Source: Alentia gelatinosa (taxonomy: Eukaryota; Annelida; Polychaeta; Phyllodocida; Polynoidae). Taken from it: DNA of 64,000 bases. The DNA is taken from assembly GCA_950022655.1 (NCBI GenBank), contig OX465583.1:18093318-18157317 (forward strand). Direction: 5' to 3'. The notes under the pieces are model-generated. The model had not been told where the DNA came from. It made no database searches and saw only the letters and a program-made list of their open reading frames with translations. Of the stretch, positions 47,601 through 62,140 are shown piece after piece; position 1 is the stretch's first letter; the number at the start of each line of letters is the position of its first letter. Both the position numbers and the translations under genes were made by a program.

Positions 47601-50600
47601 TCATTGAATGGGGCTGGGATAAGTGGGGAGGTTTGAACCACTGTTTATCGGTGTGAGTGAGGCCCAATTTATTATTTCTTTGTTTTTACATGAGAAAAAA
47701 TATTGTATAAACTGAAAATAAAAACAAGGATCTCCTTAGAAAACAAGAAAACTACCATCTCTGTTAACTGGATTCAGATACAAGCGGCAGTAATCCGTAA
47801 TCTCCTAGGACCAGATGCGTAGTAATTACGTAGAGTCTCATTGACGGAAAGACAAAATGACTGCCGATCTTCTCACTTTTTTCCTTAATCTCCGCTCTGT
47901 GTAGGCTGAAGATTACAACCACCCATAATCTCCACCCGCTGAATTACACACTCCCAATAGGTTTAGTATGGAGACTCTGTATCAGTCGAAAATAAAGCTC
48001 AATAAGCATAATATAGGGATGAAAGTTGTGACCGAGCAAAAAATATTGTTCATGTATTTCGGCTTAAGTAAGCTTAAGAAATAAGTGGCCTAGGATGGCT
48101 TAGGCCGCGGTGGTGACGGTCTAACAACAGTTGTCTACCGCTGGCGAGTGCTGCTGTTGTCTAAATCGTGATGAATTTTTACATTTTATTAGATTTTGAA
48201 TACAAATATCGAAATTCCAAATAATTTCGGAATTTCCGTCATTTATCAGCAAACGTGCGTCCCTGATAATATACAAAGACAGGGTTAGGGTGCCTGAATG
48301 AAATCTGTTCCGAGATGGGTTGGTGTGTTTAGACGTACCGGGTTAAAAGAACGAGGTGCGTCTAAACACGCTGAAAGAGTGAGGGAACTAATAATAGAGG
48401 GAAACCGGTTCCCAGTGAAAGAATCCCGATGTGAGGTGAGGATGGCTAAAGTTATTTACTAAGAAGGTAATAAAATCAGGTTGCTGATATGTGTACATCA
48501 GCAAAAATGATAAGGATACTCACTGACCGAATAGATTCATTGGGAAGAGGTGTGATCGGGAAGAGTCGGCATGCCAATGTCTTACAGGCTTTTATATGAC
48601 ATGTTGTGTGAGCTAATCTCTCGGATCGGTGAGAATCAGGGAAAAAAGGTTCATCATCGTTAACCCTTTAAGGACGAATGATGCCTTGAGGCATCAACTG
48701 TTCCAGGCCGAATGATGTCCTGAGGCATCAACCGGCCCAGGCCGAATGATGCCTCAAGGCATCATTTCTCTTAAATCTATAAAATCATTTTTGAAAAAGA
48801 AATAATTCATCAATCCACATCAAATTTTCACGGAATATAGTTCTAATATCGTATTAAGTATTTCTAATGAGAAAACAAATAAATATCAAGGATGACGTAT
48901 TACACCACGTGATTATACCCTCAAATTATGGGTTCTGACACCTATGGGCCCGTCCCGTAGCGGTATACACAGACACCAGCACCCGTCCTCACAGTGGTAG
49001 CACGGCCGCACACACCCGTCCTTAAAGATTTAAGGCTTATTTATGGCACATAATGTGAGCTCACCTCTTTAAGAATTGTGTATTCCTGTAGAGGCATGAT
49101 AACCTCGTGTAAGAACTTGGCCTTGACCCTCAGCGTACCACAGTCGCCCTTCGGTGTGAGCGAGACGGGTTGTAACGTGTGCCAGTCGTCCGTTGTTGTG
49201 CCGAGCTTTAGGTCCTTTAGAAACTGCTGCGTGTTGGCTGCAAAAAAAACCCCAAAGAAGTTTATGAATGACTACTTATAAAAGGAATTTATTGGCAAAA
49301 CGAGGAAAAGGAATTTACACTAGGTGGAGCCAAGGTCATGCAACAGAGATATGCACCTGTAATACATAAAAATGCAATACAGTAAACATGAAAAGTGAAG
49401 ACCGTGTTGTAAGATGAATATAAAGCTCAATATAAAAAAAAGTTTCTATGAAGATGCATTTGACGATGGAGATTAAATACTGAAATTAGTACCTAACTGG
49501 GGACGAATTTAGTATCTTGTCATTTATGACATAGCATTATGTCTCAATTCTATGTACTCTAAAACTTACGAACCAGTCCGATATATCAGTGTGATGGAAG
49601 AAGTGGAAAATTAGTCTATTTGAACAATTTTCGTCTAATAATGTAAAGGGGAAAAAGGAAGGTAGTTTTTTGACTGGGATGGTCCACAATGGCTTAATGC
49701 CAGGATTACATGTCCTGGGACCAAAATAGGTACAAGGCAGAGATCCATGAGGTGTCTAACAAATACTGGAGGTTGGAGTCCAACTCACCTATCTCAGTGT
49801 CTTTGGAACGCTTGGATTTGTTGTAGATGGACACCGTGTAAGACTCAATGTCAGGTGGAATGTCGCTGTATGGAGATAGAGAAATGTTACCGTTAGATAC
49901 AAATGGCTTGGTTTCCACTATACCAAATCATGCTATTATAACTGTTTTCGGTAGGTGATGTTTATTTTCTGCCACGGTAACTTGGAATGGGCTGAGGACG
50001 TATAGGGAGGTCTGAACCACTGTTAATAGATGTGAACTGTGTAATAGATGCAAATGAGGCCCAATTTTAATCATTTAATTTTTGTTTTACACAGGACATC
50101 TTATAAACTGAAAAGGAAAACAAAGATTTCTTCGGAAAATAGGAAAACTGATATGGTAGTCTACCCATTGTCATATACGGGAAATACAGGTATCATTGAT
50201 TCATTTGAGTGCAAACAGGTTTTAGCATAAAAAAGCTGAATGATTTCCAATAATTCTAACCACTACTGTGGGAACTCAAGCATAGCCTTGACATCTTTAA
50301 CAAATGTGTTGCATTATGGCAGCTGCTTTTTGATTGGTCGACTGAATCAAATTGTATGGCGGTAGTTCCTAACTTCTGACTAGTGGGCCCTTCAGGATTA
50401 GTCAATATAAAAGTGAGTGAAGAAATATATTGTACCGAATCCATGGACAAACAATGGCATGTCTGCCTCTTACGGATGAATCCATACCACTGACTGCGCC
50501 TACCCGCGCACGCGCTTATATAACAAGCATGGAGCGACCCCTAGTAGTCCAGCACCACATCAGTCAAGGTATCTCCTGGCGCCAACTGGGAAAACCAGGT

Positions 50601-53600
50601 AGCATCCCGAGGCTCACCCCTCCTTTGCTACTGTATACACTTTTCAAATCTGGACATCCTCATGGGGATGCTCCCAAACCAAATAACAAATTATCCCACG
50701 CAGAAACAAAAGTTGATTGACTAACTCGAGCATGAACTCTTCGTCCCAGCAGGGGTTGTCACCAGCATCCTTGACTTGCGTACGGCACACCTTGACCTCG
50801 TTGAGCGACACGACGCAGTACGGGTGGCTGGCGTGCTTTATCGACAAGTTACGAGCGTCGCAGATGGTCAGGTAGAGACTTCGCAGCTCGGTGATGGTCT
50901 GCAGCCCGTGCTTGGGGATCTTCTTGGGCTGCGTGTTGGTGCAGTAAGGCTTCAGAGACATGACCCACTCCTGTAACACAGCAGCATGCACATTAATGAT
51001 AATATCTGTGGAATGTCAGTTTGGGTTATGGAAAAAAAGAGGAAATAGTTTTACAGGTGGAATTTACTGCCTCAGAGAGACTGCGAAACATGGAAAACAC
51101 ATCGTCATTGGCCACGGAATTGGGCTGGGGTGTGTGGGCAGGTTTGAACCGCTGTTAATTGGTTAATGGGACCCCAATTAATTATCTCTTTGTTTTACCC
51201 ATGATAATTTCAGAAAATAGTTCAGCAACAATTATATCGAGCAAACTTGCTATGGTTTTACATCATACGAGACGAGATGAAGTTTGATGTTCTTTACCGA
51301 ACGAGGTCCGTGAATAACAATGAGATGGTTCTATATTGAGTTAGCCAGAGACTTTTAATTTCACTTATCAATACCTGGGAGTGATTTAAGGCGCTTATTT
51401 AAACACTCTGTGCTAGGTGCGTCTTTTATTTCGTCATCTAAAACATTCCATTATTGGCGCCCCCTATATGAACCCTATTGATGCTTCCTATTTTAAAGTT
51501 TATCTGAAAAACCTACTACTTAAATATCCAGACTTATGGACGTAACTGTGTATGACGTGCAAGTGTCGGTCCAGCCATATAGCAACTGTATTGTCCTGTT
51601 TGTCTTGTACATATTTATATGTGTGTCAAAACGACTCAATGGAAGAACGCCTCAATGGGGCGAATTTGTATGTCTTTATACTGAATAAAAAAAACTATAA
51701 AAAAAAAACTGTGCAGGTATAAACTGTAGGTGAAAATCGCACTTACTTGAACGAGGTCGGAGTTGTCCGCACAAATGTAGTAAACAGACACGTGGTTCAA
51801 GGCTCTTTGTACAAGTTGGAAGCAGTTGGGTCTAAACGAATAAAAAAATGTTTAATTTCACGTTATTATTGAGGATTCCCACACACAAACCTAGCATTGA
51901 ACTGCTATACCGTTTAAAACCTGGTTCAAATGAAATATATTTAAATATGTATTGTCTTGAGGTGTGAACATGATGTGGTTGTTCAAATATACATGTGACC
52001 AATACATGGCAAACGTCACTCAAGTGATGATTATGTTTCACTGGTAATTTAGTTATTTTCAATAATGTAATACATACTTGGTATAAGGCAATTTAATATA
52101 ATAAGGTAAAATGTACTAGGCATGTGGTAATTCAGTATGTTTAATAATATATACTTGGTATATGGCTATTCAATATGATATAGTAAAATGTACCAGGCAT
52201 CTGGTAAATTCAACAGATTTTGGTGAGGTACGATTCATACGGCATGAGGGAATACGTGAGCTACTATTCAGTACCGCCTAGCAGTGCACTGTTTAATTTG
52301 GCCGTCCTTCGGTCAAACACTAGTCAGTCTCGACTTATACTTATGAAATTCAGAGCATTTACACATCGAGTGTGTGAGTGCAAAAGTAAGTACTGTTTCT
52401 AGCAAGATAGGAATGCTGGGACAAAGTAGATTGTTGTAATATCAAGTATAGGCTTGTTGATGATTGTTTTAGTCTCAGTATTTTCTCTGGAGATGATCTA
52501 AATCACATAGTATAGACGTATTACGCTCATACCCACAGTCATCTAATGATAAAGAATACGTTGTTATATAGATGTTATATGAAACCAGCCTCAATTCATT
52601 ATGTATTATCTAACAGTTATTACATATACGACTGGATCAGAAATTTAGGGTATGTGGTGGCTGCATCCTATTTATTATCCTACCCCTAATATAAAATCCC
52701 ATAGGCTTAACATTGAGTTTCCGTATGCCACACTGACTGGCATACAGAGTTGTATATGCCACTAGTGGCACACAGAATTGTTATCACGTAACATTCCAAA
52801 ATCGAGGAGACAGGGCAGGATAAAATCAAAATCTGTTTCGTTTTATTCTTGGCCACCACATGCCACTCCTTGGAGTTTCGTATATAACAATAAGAAAACA
52901 GGCTTACTGTCTTCGAATGTTAAAATACTTGGTAAAATTATTGAACAGATACATCTCTCTGCCTACGGCAGGTACATTAGAATTCGATATTTTTTTCTTC
53001 AGGAAACCCACTCCGTTGACTTGAGACAACGACCATATAAATTTGCTCCAGGAACCAGGTGGGTAGATCGACCGTTGCCGAATCTGGCGGAGCTATGTGA
53101 TCAGTTTGACCCTAATAACAATCAATAGAAAAATCCAACAAAACTTAAGCCCTAACGGAAAAATATCTACTGAACGAACCTGCCAAAGAAGCTGTCGTGT
53201 ACCGGGTATATGGAGCTGTAGCTGAGATCAATCAGGCCCTTTGGTTTAGATCTCTGTAAAATGGGAAAATAACAGGAATTCATAAAACATGCTGGTATTT
53301 GTTTTTTATTTGAGCTACAATTGAATTCCGCTGAAGCGGGTTTCCCTATATTCCAAGCAAATTGTCCACTTATGCAGGATGCTCCCTTATATGGATGGGG
53401 TAGAATCAAACATCTAATAGAGGTTACCATTCTGAGCAAGGAACCCCTTACACGGGGTGTACCTTAAGCGGGGTTCTACTATATTTATTTACAAACTTGA
53501 AATTTGCACAGCGTTCAGGTCTTCATATCTTAAGACTTCTAGACAAGAGAAATCAAAATATTGAAGATGACATAACACATCACATGATGAACCTTCAAAT

Positions 53601-56600
53601 TCTAATGTCCCTGTCCCCTAGAAGTATAGGGGACAGAGCCATTGTTAGTTCATGGAGCAGTCACTAGGTGGTCGGGGGACAAAACTGTATTCTGGCTCTT
53701 TGTTCTTACGAAATTCAACTGCCTTTCAATGTTTTATCATGGTTCCCTTGACTCTCTACACCCATCCCAAAGCAGGATGACACAATGATTAAACCTAAGA
53801 CATGATATTTTCCATATGGAACACTTTATATAAATATGTGAGCAAGGCTAAAGTTATGACATTTCCCAATTATCACTCACTTCTTTTCCACCTCCATTAG
53901 TGAAGAACACCTACTTTCTCACTTCCATTAGTGAAGAACACTTACTCGGGGGGCGTAATGGCGGCGCCCATGGATCATAGGCTATATGCCGTATACACTG
54001 ACACTACTACCCGTCCTTAACACAGCCCTGCTGCAGACGCCGGTCCTTATAGGGTTAATGGAGTTTATACATATTTTCTGGGATGTCAACTGGGGTCAGA
54101 AGAAAAAATACTAGAAATATTTTTCATATGGAATTTGGTGCCCCGGACTGACTCAGAAAAGATGGAACAGACATCGAGGACGCCTACAGGGTGGCACTGA
54201 GGGTATGTGGGCAAGTTCAAACCAGTTTTATTGGCACGGAGAAGGATCAATTGATATCGTCTTTGCTTTAGAGAAGGAGAAAGAATTTGATATATTGAAA
54301 TTGAAAAATGAATAATACGAATGGGCCAGATGAAATTGAAACATGAAATTCCAAGGAAAAATGGAAAGCTACTGTCTTCGTATTTTCAGAAGTCTCAACA
54401 AATCATTTACTTTGACAAGCTATTGAATTTGTTTTATCACCGCACATAATTGTATGATATTCCATTCATAATTTAAAACAAAGACTTAAATTTCACTCAC
54501 CTTTTGGTTCTCAAAATAATACAATTGTTGTTCAGTACCATTCAATACGAAGAACATGTACTTCCACTTCTTCGTTCTTTGGCCTAGAAAAACAAACGTT
54601 AGAATAATTATTTGTAGTAGTTCGATATAGGTTGAAAGGGTAAAATAATATTCATAGACTTCCTATGTTTATGCCAGCGTAAAATAATTCACAATGATCT
54701 TTTCTTGTTAAAATGTGTGTACTAGATACATTCAGAAATTATGATTGATCAATAGAAACATAAAGTATTACTGTAAATAGGTAATTACCCGAGTACATCC
54801 CTCGTTAAAAGTATGAAGAGGAATTGATGTTCTAACGATCCTAGGGCACTACTGAATGTCCCAGGATCAACTACTATTTCCATTACCACTTACTCATTAG
54901 TGAAAATTCAGATTTAAGAATTCATATCTCTATGAGTGATAGAATAAATCATTACATGCATCTAAAATTAGAGAACAGGGATGAAAATCGGGACTGAGGA
55001 AGCCATTGGACAGCTAAAACTCTAAAAAGAAGAAGCATTTATAACTTTACATAATCTCACTCGGCTTTGCCTAATGAGATTACTCCGCAACCAAAACTCA
55101 TGGCATATTGTCAGTGGCTATGGGTCTCGGTGCAGTTCCTTATTCATATTTGAAAACAGATCGATGTTATAACAAACAGGAAATGCCACTATAACATTAC
55201 GGTGGTGTCGCTGTGTAAGAAATATCGGAATTCAACCATTTGCCGGCAAACTTGCTTCGCTGAGAATAAAGGAAGTATTTAGATGTGACGACTTGCAGTC
55301 AAATACTCACTGGTGCTTTTCTTGTTGAGGTAACCTTTAATGACTATGTTGTCCTTTCTGTTCAGGAAGAAGTTGGACCCACTACTTTGGCGCATCGTGG
55401 CGTAGATCTCTCTGTTCTTGCCCAGTGTGTCTGTCTCGTGTAACAAATTATTCTTTGGCTGGAAACATATTATCATAAGATAATTATTTGTTTGAGTTTA
55501 CGGCTGGTTAACTATTACAGGTCCTTCCCAAACAGCAGAGACCATTTTACGCAGAAGTTGGTGGTTCGCATAGTGAAATCCTACGGTATTACTTCCCTTG
55601 TTATCACTGATTAGAACTTGTGACCATAGAAAACATATTTTACTCCAATTAATGCTATAGCAGTACACAAGTCACATATTATAGAGGAAACCTATGAAAG
55701 TTTAGGCTCAGAGCTCGTATCCCATCGAGTGTAAATCGCATAGTAATTCACAAGGGGAAGCTGCATGAATTACATAGCGATTCAAACGAGATGGGAACAA
55801 GCTCTGACCCTGAACTTGAATGGGTTTCTGAATTTATCTCACACTTTACATTAACTAATGGGTTAACCTTTGTGACATAATCCCCCCTTAGGTATTTTTC
55901 CTAAATATCGCATTGGCGTTGGATACGGGTTTCCGATGTTAAGTCTATGGGGAAAAAATACTGTCTATTATGCATAGATGATATTATCCTACCCCTAATA
56001 TAAAATCCCATAGACTTAACATTGAGATTCCGTATGCCACGCTGACTGGCATACGGACGTTTGTATGCTTCTAGGGGCATACGGAATTTTGATGATTTTC
56101 ATTCATGATTTTGATATTAAAATATTGTAGAGAGGGGTAGGATAAAGTCAAAACCTGATTCGTTTCAATCTTGGCTCCCGTATGCCACTCCTGAGTTTGG
56201 TTCCGGATACCACTCGGCTCCGCCTCGTGATATCACTACGCCAAACTCCAGTCGTGGCATACGGGAGCCAAGACTAAAACTCATCCGGTTTTACGATAAT
56301 CCTTCGTATCACTACATTTTAGTATTTGCACAACTGACGATCCTTTGTTTCACTATATTGCCATTTGCAAGTAGTTGGTACCCTTCGTGTCGCTGTAAGA
56401 ATGGTACGTACCCGTAGAACAGATGCCCCGAGCGTGAAGCCCTCCACGATCTGCTCCTTTTTATACCTCTCGATGATCGAGGCTATACTGTAACACAAGG
56501 AGAGACACAGTTATTGTTTAAATGACCACTGGAGGGATAGTGTATAGATCAGAGATGCCAATGAAGTCTAGCATAAACTGGAAAATATCCGAATCCTGAG

Positions 56601-59600
56601 TACATCCATTATCTATCTCTAACATGATCAAGGCTTATGATGCTAGAAATAACCGGAAAACAGACATCTCTGAAGATAAAGATACAAGCATTCAATCGTT
56701 CCAGTCTGAGCTCACAGCCTCATCACATGCTATCCTCAGCAGGTTCTTTTTTGGACATCGACAGTATAACAGAAAATTCTTATCATTAAAAAGGAAATTG
56801 ACATAACATTTCAGGCTAAGAAACAGAACAACTATATTGAATAAATTTGTTGATTATTGGCATTTTAATCAGAACCGACGTTTCGCCAATTACATGGACA
56901 TAGTATTCACAGATTTCCAATCACGATTAACACAATTCTAATACAAAATAGTGTACATTGATAGTAAAAAGTATCTAAAGATTCTTCTCAACCAATATCA
57001 TTCGTGTACTTGTACAAGACTGACACCACTTCATTCATATATTTTTTGTGAGGATTGCTCTTTGACTACAATGTACATAGAGAGTGAAACACCGCATGCC
57101 TCACACTGCCTTTCACAGATATGTTTTTTGTTATTTTGATCAAAATATTGAAATCTCGGATATCTGTCAATTCAGACAAGTCAAACTTGCATCCCTGACC
57201 GTACTAAAGTATCAATCCTGCCCTGATGAAGGCCACAACCCCCTTGGGCCGAAACATGTAGGCATATGGAACCGTTAATCAATCAATGAACGCATTTATG
57301 AACAAATGTTGATGAGTGGTTGTTGGTCATTTCCCCTAGTCTTGTACTAAAGTAGTTAATACAAGCCAGTATATGTCAAGGATTGAATACTTGGCTAGAA
57401 ACACCTCTGAATAAAGCCGAAAATTTTTTTTTAGAATAAAAGTGTTAAGGAGGCTTACCTGTCAAAGTACCTGCCGCCCATAAAGTACTGGCGGCCATGT
57501 TTCTGGATCTTGAAGCGCTGAATCTGTTTGTTGCAGTAGAAGAAGAGGGAGTAGTCGCCTTGCGTGGTGTCGCTGGGTCGGACCAGCCAGCTGCCCGGAC
57601 CAGCTGTGAGAGACAGACAGAGCACGCATTATTCTCAACTCACCAACCTGCCTACTTCCTGCATTAATTCACAGTAATTACCTGGCACTGAGTGTTGCTG
57701 GGTTACCTGGGTTACCAAACTCTTCCGGCAAGATGGTGCTATTCACCATTTTACTGGTTTCCACTTTACTACATCCTGTGTGCCTCCTTGTATCTATGGG
57801 TTCGTATATATGTGTACTAGCTCTTCCTGAACAATGTATTCTATACACATTATCATATTCTCGGGAACGGAGCCGACGTCACACCCATAGCGACCACTGT
57901 CAAAGGGTTAAGCCAACTCCTGTCAAACTCGCGCACTGGCATTATCGCCAAACAGCGTATAGCAAAAGTTAAAAAAAAAGCATACAAGAGCACCTGTAAC
58001 TTAGAAAATATAGCATTTTATTTGCATAACCAGTAAGGCCTAATATCAAAGATGCAGGAAAAGTATTTGAGTAATGAATTTCAAGTTCTCTTCTTCATTC
58101 TCCGATCCGGCCTGGAAGTAGGTGGCGCTACGAACCCCTGCCGCGGCCATCTTCGCAAGGCACCTATACAGTGCTAAGCCTATGGCGAACTCAAACGTTC
58201 ATTTCTGGTATTATTCAACATGTAGGGATGTATTAAGTAACTCACACGCCTTCCCCTCGATAAAACCAGACCATCCTTGCAGTTTCAGGTCAAATGAATA
58301 TGTGATGGCCTCAGTTTAGCCTCCGAACGCGATGTCAACAAATCGTCGAAACAACCGATTTTCTTCGAGTTATCCTATTTCAATTATTACATGTATAGGA
58401 TGCACATGAGAAGGTTGATTAATATAGTTTTTCGCCATTTTAGACTCTGACAGCGCTTTGTATTCACCAGGCAAGATGGTGGATCGATCCGTTGTCAGGC
58501 GAATTTGCATATTTTGGAGGGTATTTTGATCCGGAAGTGTCCATCCGGATCAGAGAATTATAGGAAGCTATTTCCACCAGGGTCCTGAGGCTTGATCATA
58601 CGGAAGCTGTTCACATCACTTACCGGAATAAGTACATTGTCTAAGGGAAAACGCCTACATTGGTAAATCAACAGGCGTTCGCCTGAATGAGTGGCAAAAT
58701 CAAAAATAGGGTTCGTTGTGGTTGCGTATCGTACCTGTCTGTCTCCTTTTCCCCAACTTCATTGATAAAACTGCCCAAGTACTGGGCAGACTTACCATTG
58801 GCCAGTTTTTCAGCTGCTTCTTGTTTGGTAATTTCTCCATGGTACCAGTCATTTCCTTCCACAGGGTCGATGTTTCCATTCTAAATGAAGAGAATACAGG
58901 CACAGGTTATAAAATGAAATAATACAGGAGTGTCAGAAAGTGGAAATACTTTTTAGATGGCACTTGTTCCGTCAGAGAGACATTGACACCATTGGAAAAA
59001 TATCGGTGTTGGGACCACAGCATGGGGCTGCCGGTGTGTGGGGAGGTTAGAACCGCTGACCGTGAATGAGGTTCAATTAATACTCTCTTTGTTTTACACA
59101 AGGTAAAGGAATTCAACATATTGAAATGAAAAGGTCAATTTACTTAGGAAAATAGAAAGCTGCCATCGTTGTTAATAGGATCAAATAAATGCCTTCGGTA
59201 TGTTTCAGGCACTACGAGTAACATGGACAAAATCTTCATCTGGTGTCCTGTGAATTCATCATTAAAACGTCCACTAGAATAAATTAATCTAAATATTTCA
59301 TCCAACGTTCAGTCAAACGTTGGCTTAAGAGATTCCTGGATTTAGGAAGTTCATACTTCCTAAAGGACGAACGTATTTTAGATGATAAAGAACAAATGAC
59401 ATCCGCTGTCAATTAGATCTTCTGAGTAATACTTATTTGCTGCAGCAATTTCTATGAAAGAAATAATTAACTAGGTGAGTGTGGTATGAGGCATTTTGGG
59501 ATACGGTAATGTGGACAGGGTTGTACATGGATAACAGAAAACCTGCAACCTGGAAACCAGTAACCTGGAGACATGGTCTTCTTTGTTCGGTTTGATTTAA

Positions 59601-62107
59601 CGTCCAGTCATCCATTATAGGTCCTTACCAGACTTTCTTAATGTTCTTTTACACCACGAGGGTAGTAAAGTGGGAATATTTTTCATGTAGAATTTACTGC
59701 CTCGGAGAGACTTAGAAAACATAAAAGTGATACTATGGAATGCAGCTGACGGTCTGTGGGGAGGTTCAAATTACTATTTTCTATCCATGAATGAATCTTA
59801 ATTCATACATTCTTTGTTTCATAGAATATGAATAGATTTATAAACTGGAAATGGAAAATAGGATTTCCAAGGAAAAGTGGAAGATTGTTGTTTCGGATAC
59901 AGGGATGAAAGTCGGGACTGATGAAAAAGTCGGAAACAGAAAAAAAAAAAAAAATTGGGCGTATTCGGGGGGGGGGGGGGACGCCCCCCCCCCCCCCCCC
60001 CCCCGTGCCGTCAAACAAAATTTCGGCACTTGACGGAACTCTGACGGCAGTGTCAACGGCCCTTGGCGCGTTTAACTGCCGCCAAAGTACTGACAGTGCC
60101 GATTTCCCCGGGGTGTGCGTCAATTTTCATACTTTGTTAATGATCATATTTCAAGATGAAGAAATTTCTGATTTCCGTCAATTGTCGGCGAACTTGCATC
60201 CCTGCGGATAGCTGCTGTAAATTTTGACATATACCTTAAGCCCTGATCATTCATCAATTAAAAAAGATATATTGTAGAACTTGGCACGGACTTCTGAAAA
60301 ATCCAACAGTTCAGTGGTACTTACTTTTACTAAAATAATAAAATATATTAAGCTTGTCATCTGGAATGCCTACACACATTTAAGCACATTTCCTGCGATT
60401 AATTTTCTAATCACACAGGATTGCCTATTTTTGAGTATTAACCCCATCAGACTAAGCGACAAAAATTAAACAATTTGATAATCAATCGTGGTATGCATGT
60501 TTCATCTTAAATGGCATATCGTGTGTTTCAATGGTCTCTATCATATAGAGAAATTCCATGACTTTCGGCAAACTTTCAAATTCCATGACTTTTCCATGAC
60601 CACTTTCATTTTCCAGGTTTTCCAGTCTCCTTGGGAACCCTGAATAGGGATATAATGGAAATTCTAAAAGAAGTGGGCCTAAAGAGAATTATTTATGATA
60701 CAAGAAGACCAAACATTGGAAACAGTTGGAGCATTGACGCCATATTCACAAATGCTGACTCGATTCGATTTCAGGGAGTGTTGGATGTATTTATGAGCGA
60801 CCACATGGTTATTTCTCCTCCAAAAAAGAAAGGCCAAAATAATCATGAAAAAAGGTAAGACGATACTGAATTTCTAGACAAAAATCAGTAGGGGTTAGGA
60901 AACTGCATATCACGAGGAGATGGGCGGTGTATAGGTGAGTAGAAACACTACTGGCAGCAAGAAATGAGGATTAGATTGCTATTGCACTTTATATTGATAT
61001 AAAAAAGGCTTTTGATTGCGTGCATCACAAGATCTTACTATAGAAATTGGCGGAGGCTAGTATTGGCCCCAATCTTTTAATGTTGTTCAGATCATATTTG
61101 GAGAATAGTAGATGTTATACCAATTTCTATTATAAAAAGATCATCACGACAATATGGATTTCGGCATCCCACAGGTTTCCAAACTGGACCCTCTGTTATT
61201 TTTGATATATGTTTATGACTTTGGCGAATGTTAATATAACATGGATTTTAATGTGCTCTGATGATCTGGTCATAATTTCTGCAAATAAAAACGTCAGTGC
61301 TGTAGGATACCAACTGCATCAAACTGCATAGATGTTTAGGAACTACTTTAGGGAGGGAAACACATAAAGATATATAATCTATATAAGTAATAAGAGTTTT
61401 CACAAAAGGTGTGGTGTCATGCCTCCAAATGAGAGAAGATTTGGAACTAACTGCTTCCAACACACTCTGACAAGACTTACGACACACTCTGACTATGAAA
61501 ATCCCTATAAGAAGGGCTCTATCGGAGTGTGTCGGAGTGTGTTGTCAAGCCTTGGCGGAGTGTGTCGTAAGGGTTAGTTGGGAAAACTCCGACACAACCA
61601 ACTCACTTGGAGGACTTTACTTATATAGAAAATACACTGAGAAATATAATTTTCTTCAATTCCCCCCCAAAAAAGTCTACAGTACTCACCAGTTCTTGGA
61701 CGAGTTCCTGGTTGACGATGCCGCTCAGCCCCGTGGCCTGGGACGTCACCCACAGCCAACCGTCGCCCATGTCATTGTGCACCACAAAGATTTCTCCTTT
61801 ATCGAAGCTGGCAACAGAGGACAAAATAAACTTTCAGTGATATATAATCTCCGAAAATCAGGAAACAAATGGATTAAGTGGTGCCGGCTTCTGTGAGAAT
61901 CTAGATGGTATATGAATAGAGCCGGCTATAGTACCCTGTGGGTAAGTTACTCCCATGGGTTGGTTTGACTAGGATTAATCGAATATATTTGCACAATCGT
62001 CATATTAGTACTTCATAAATGTACAAAGAAAGGAGTATTGATAAAGAATGAATCTTCAATCACAATATCTCTTAGTAGAATCCTGCCCAACCACAGACCT
62101 ATCTTTA

Positions 62108-62140
<33 letters not shown>

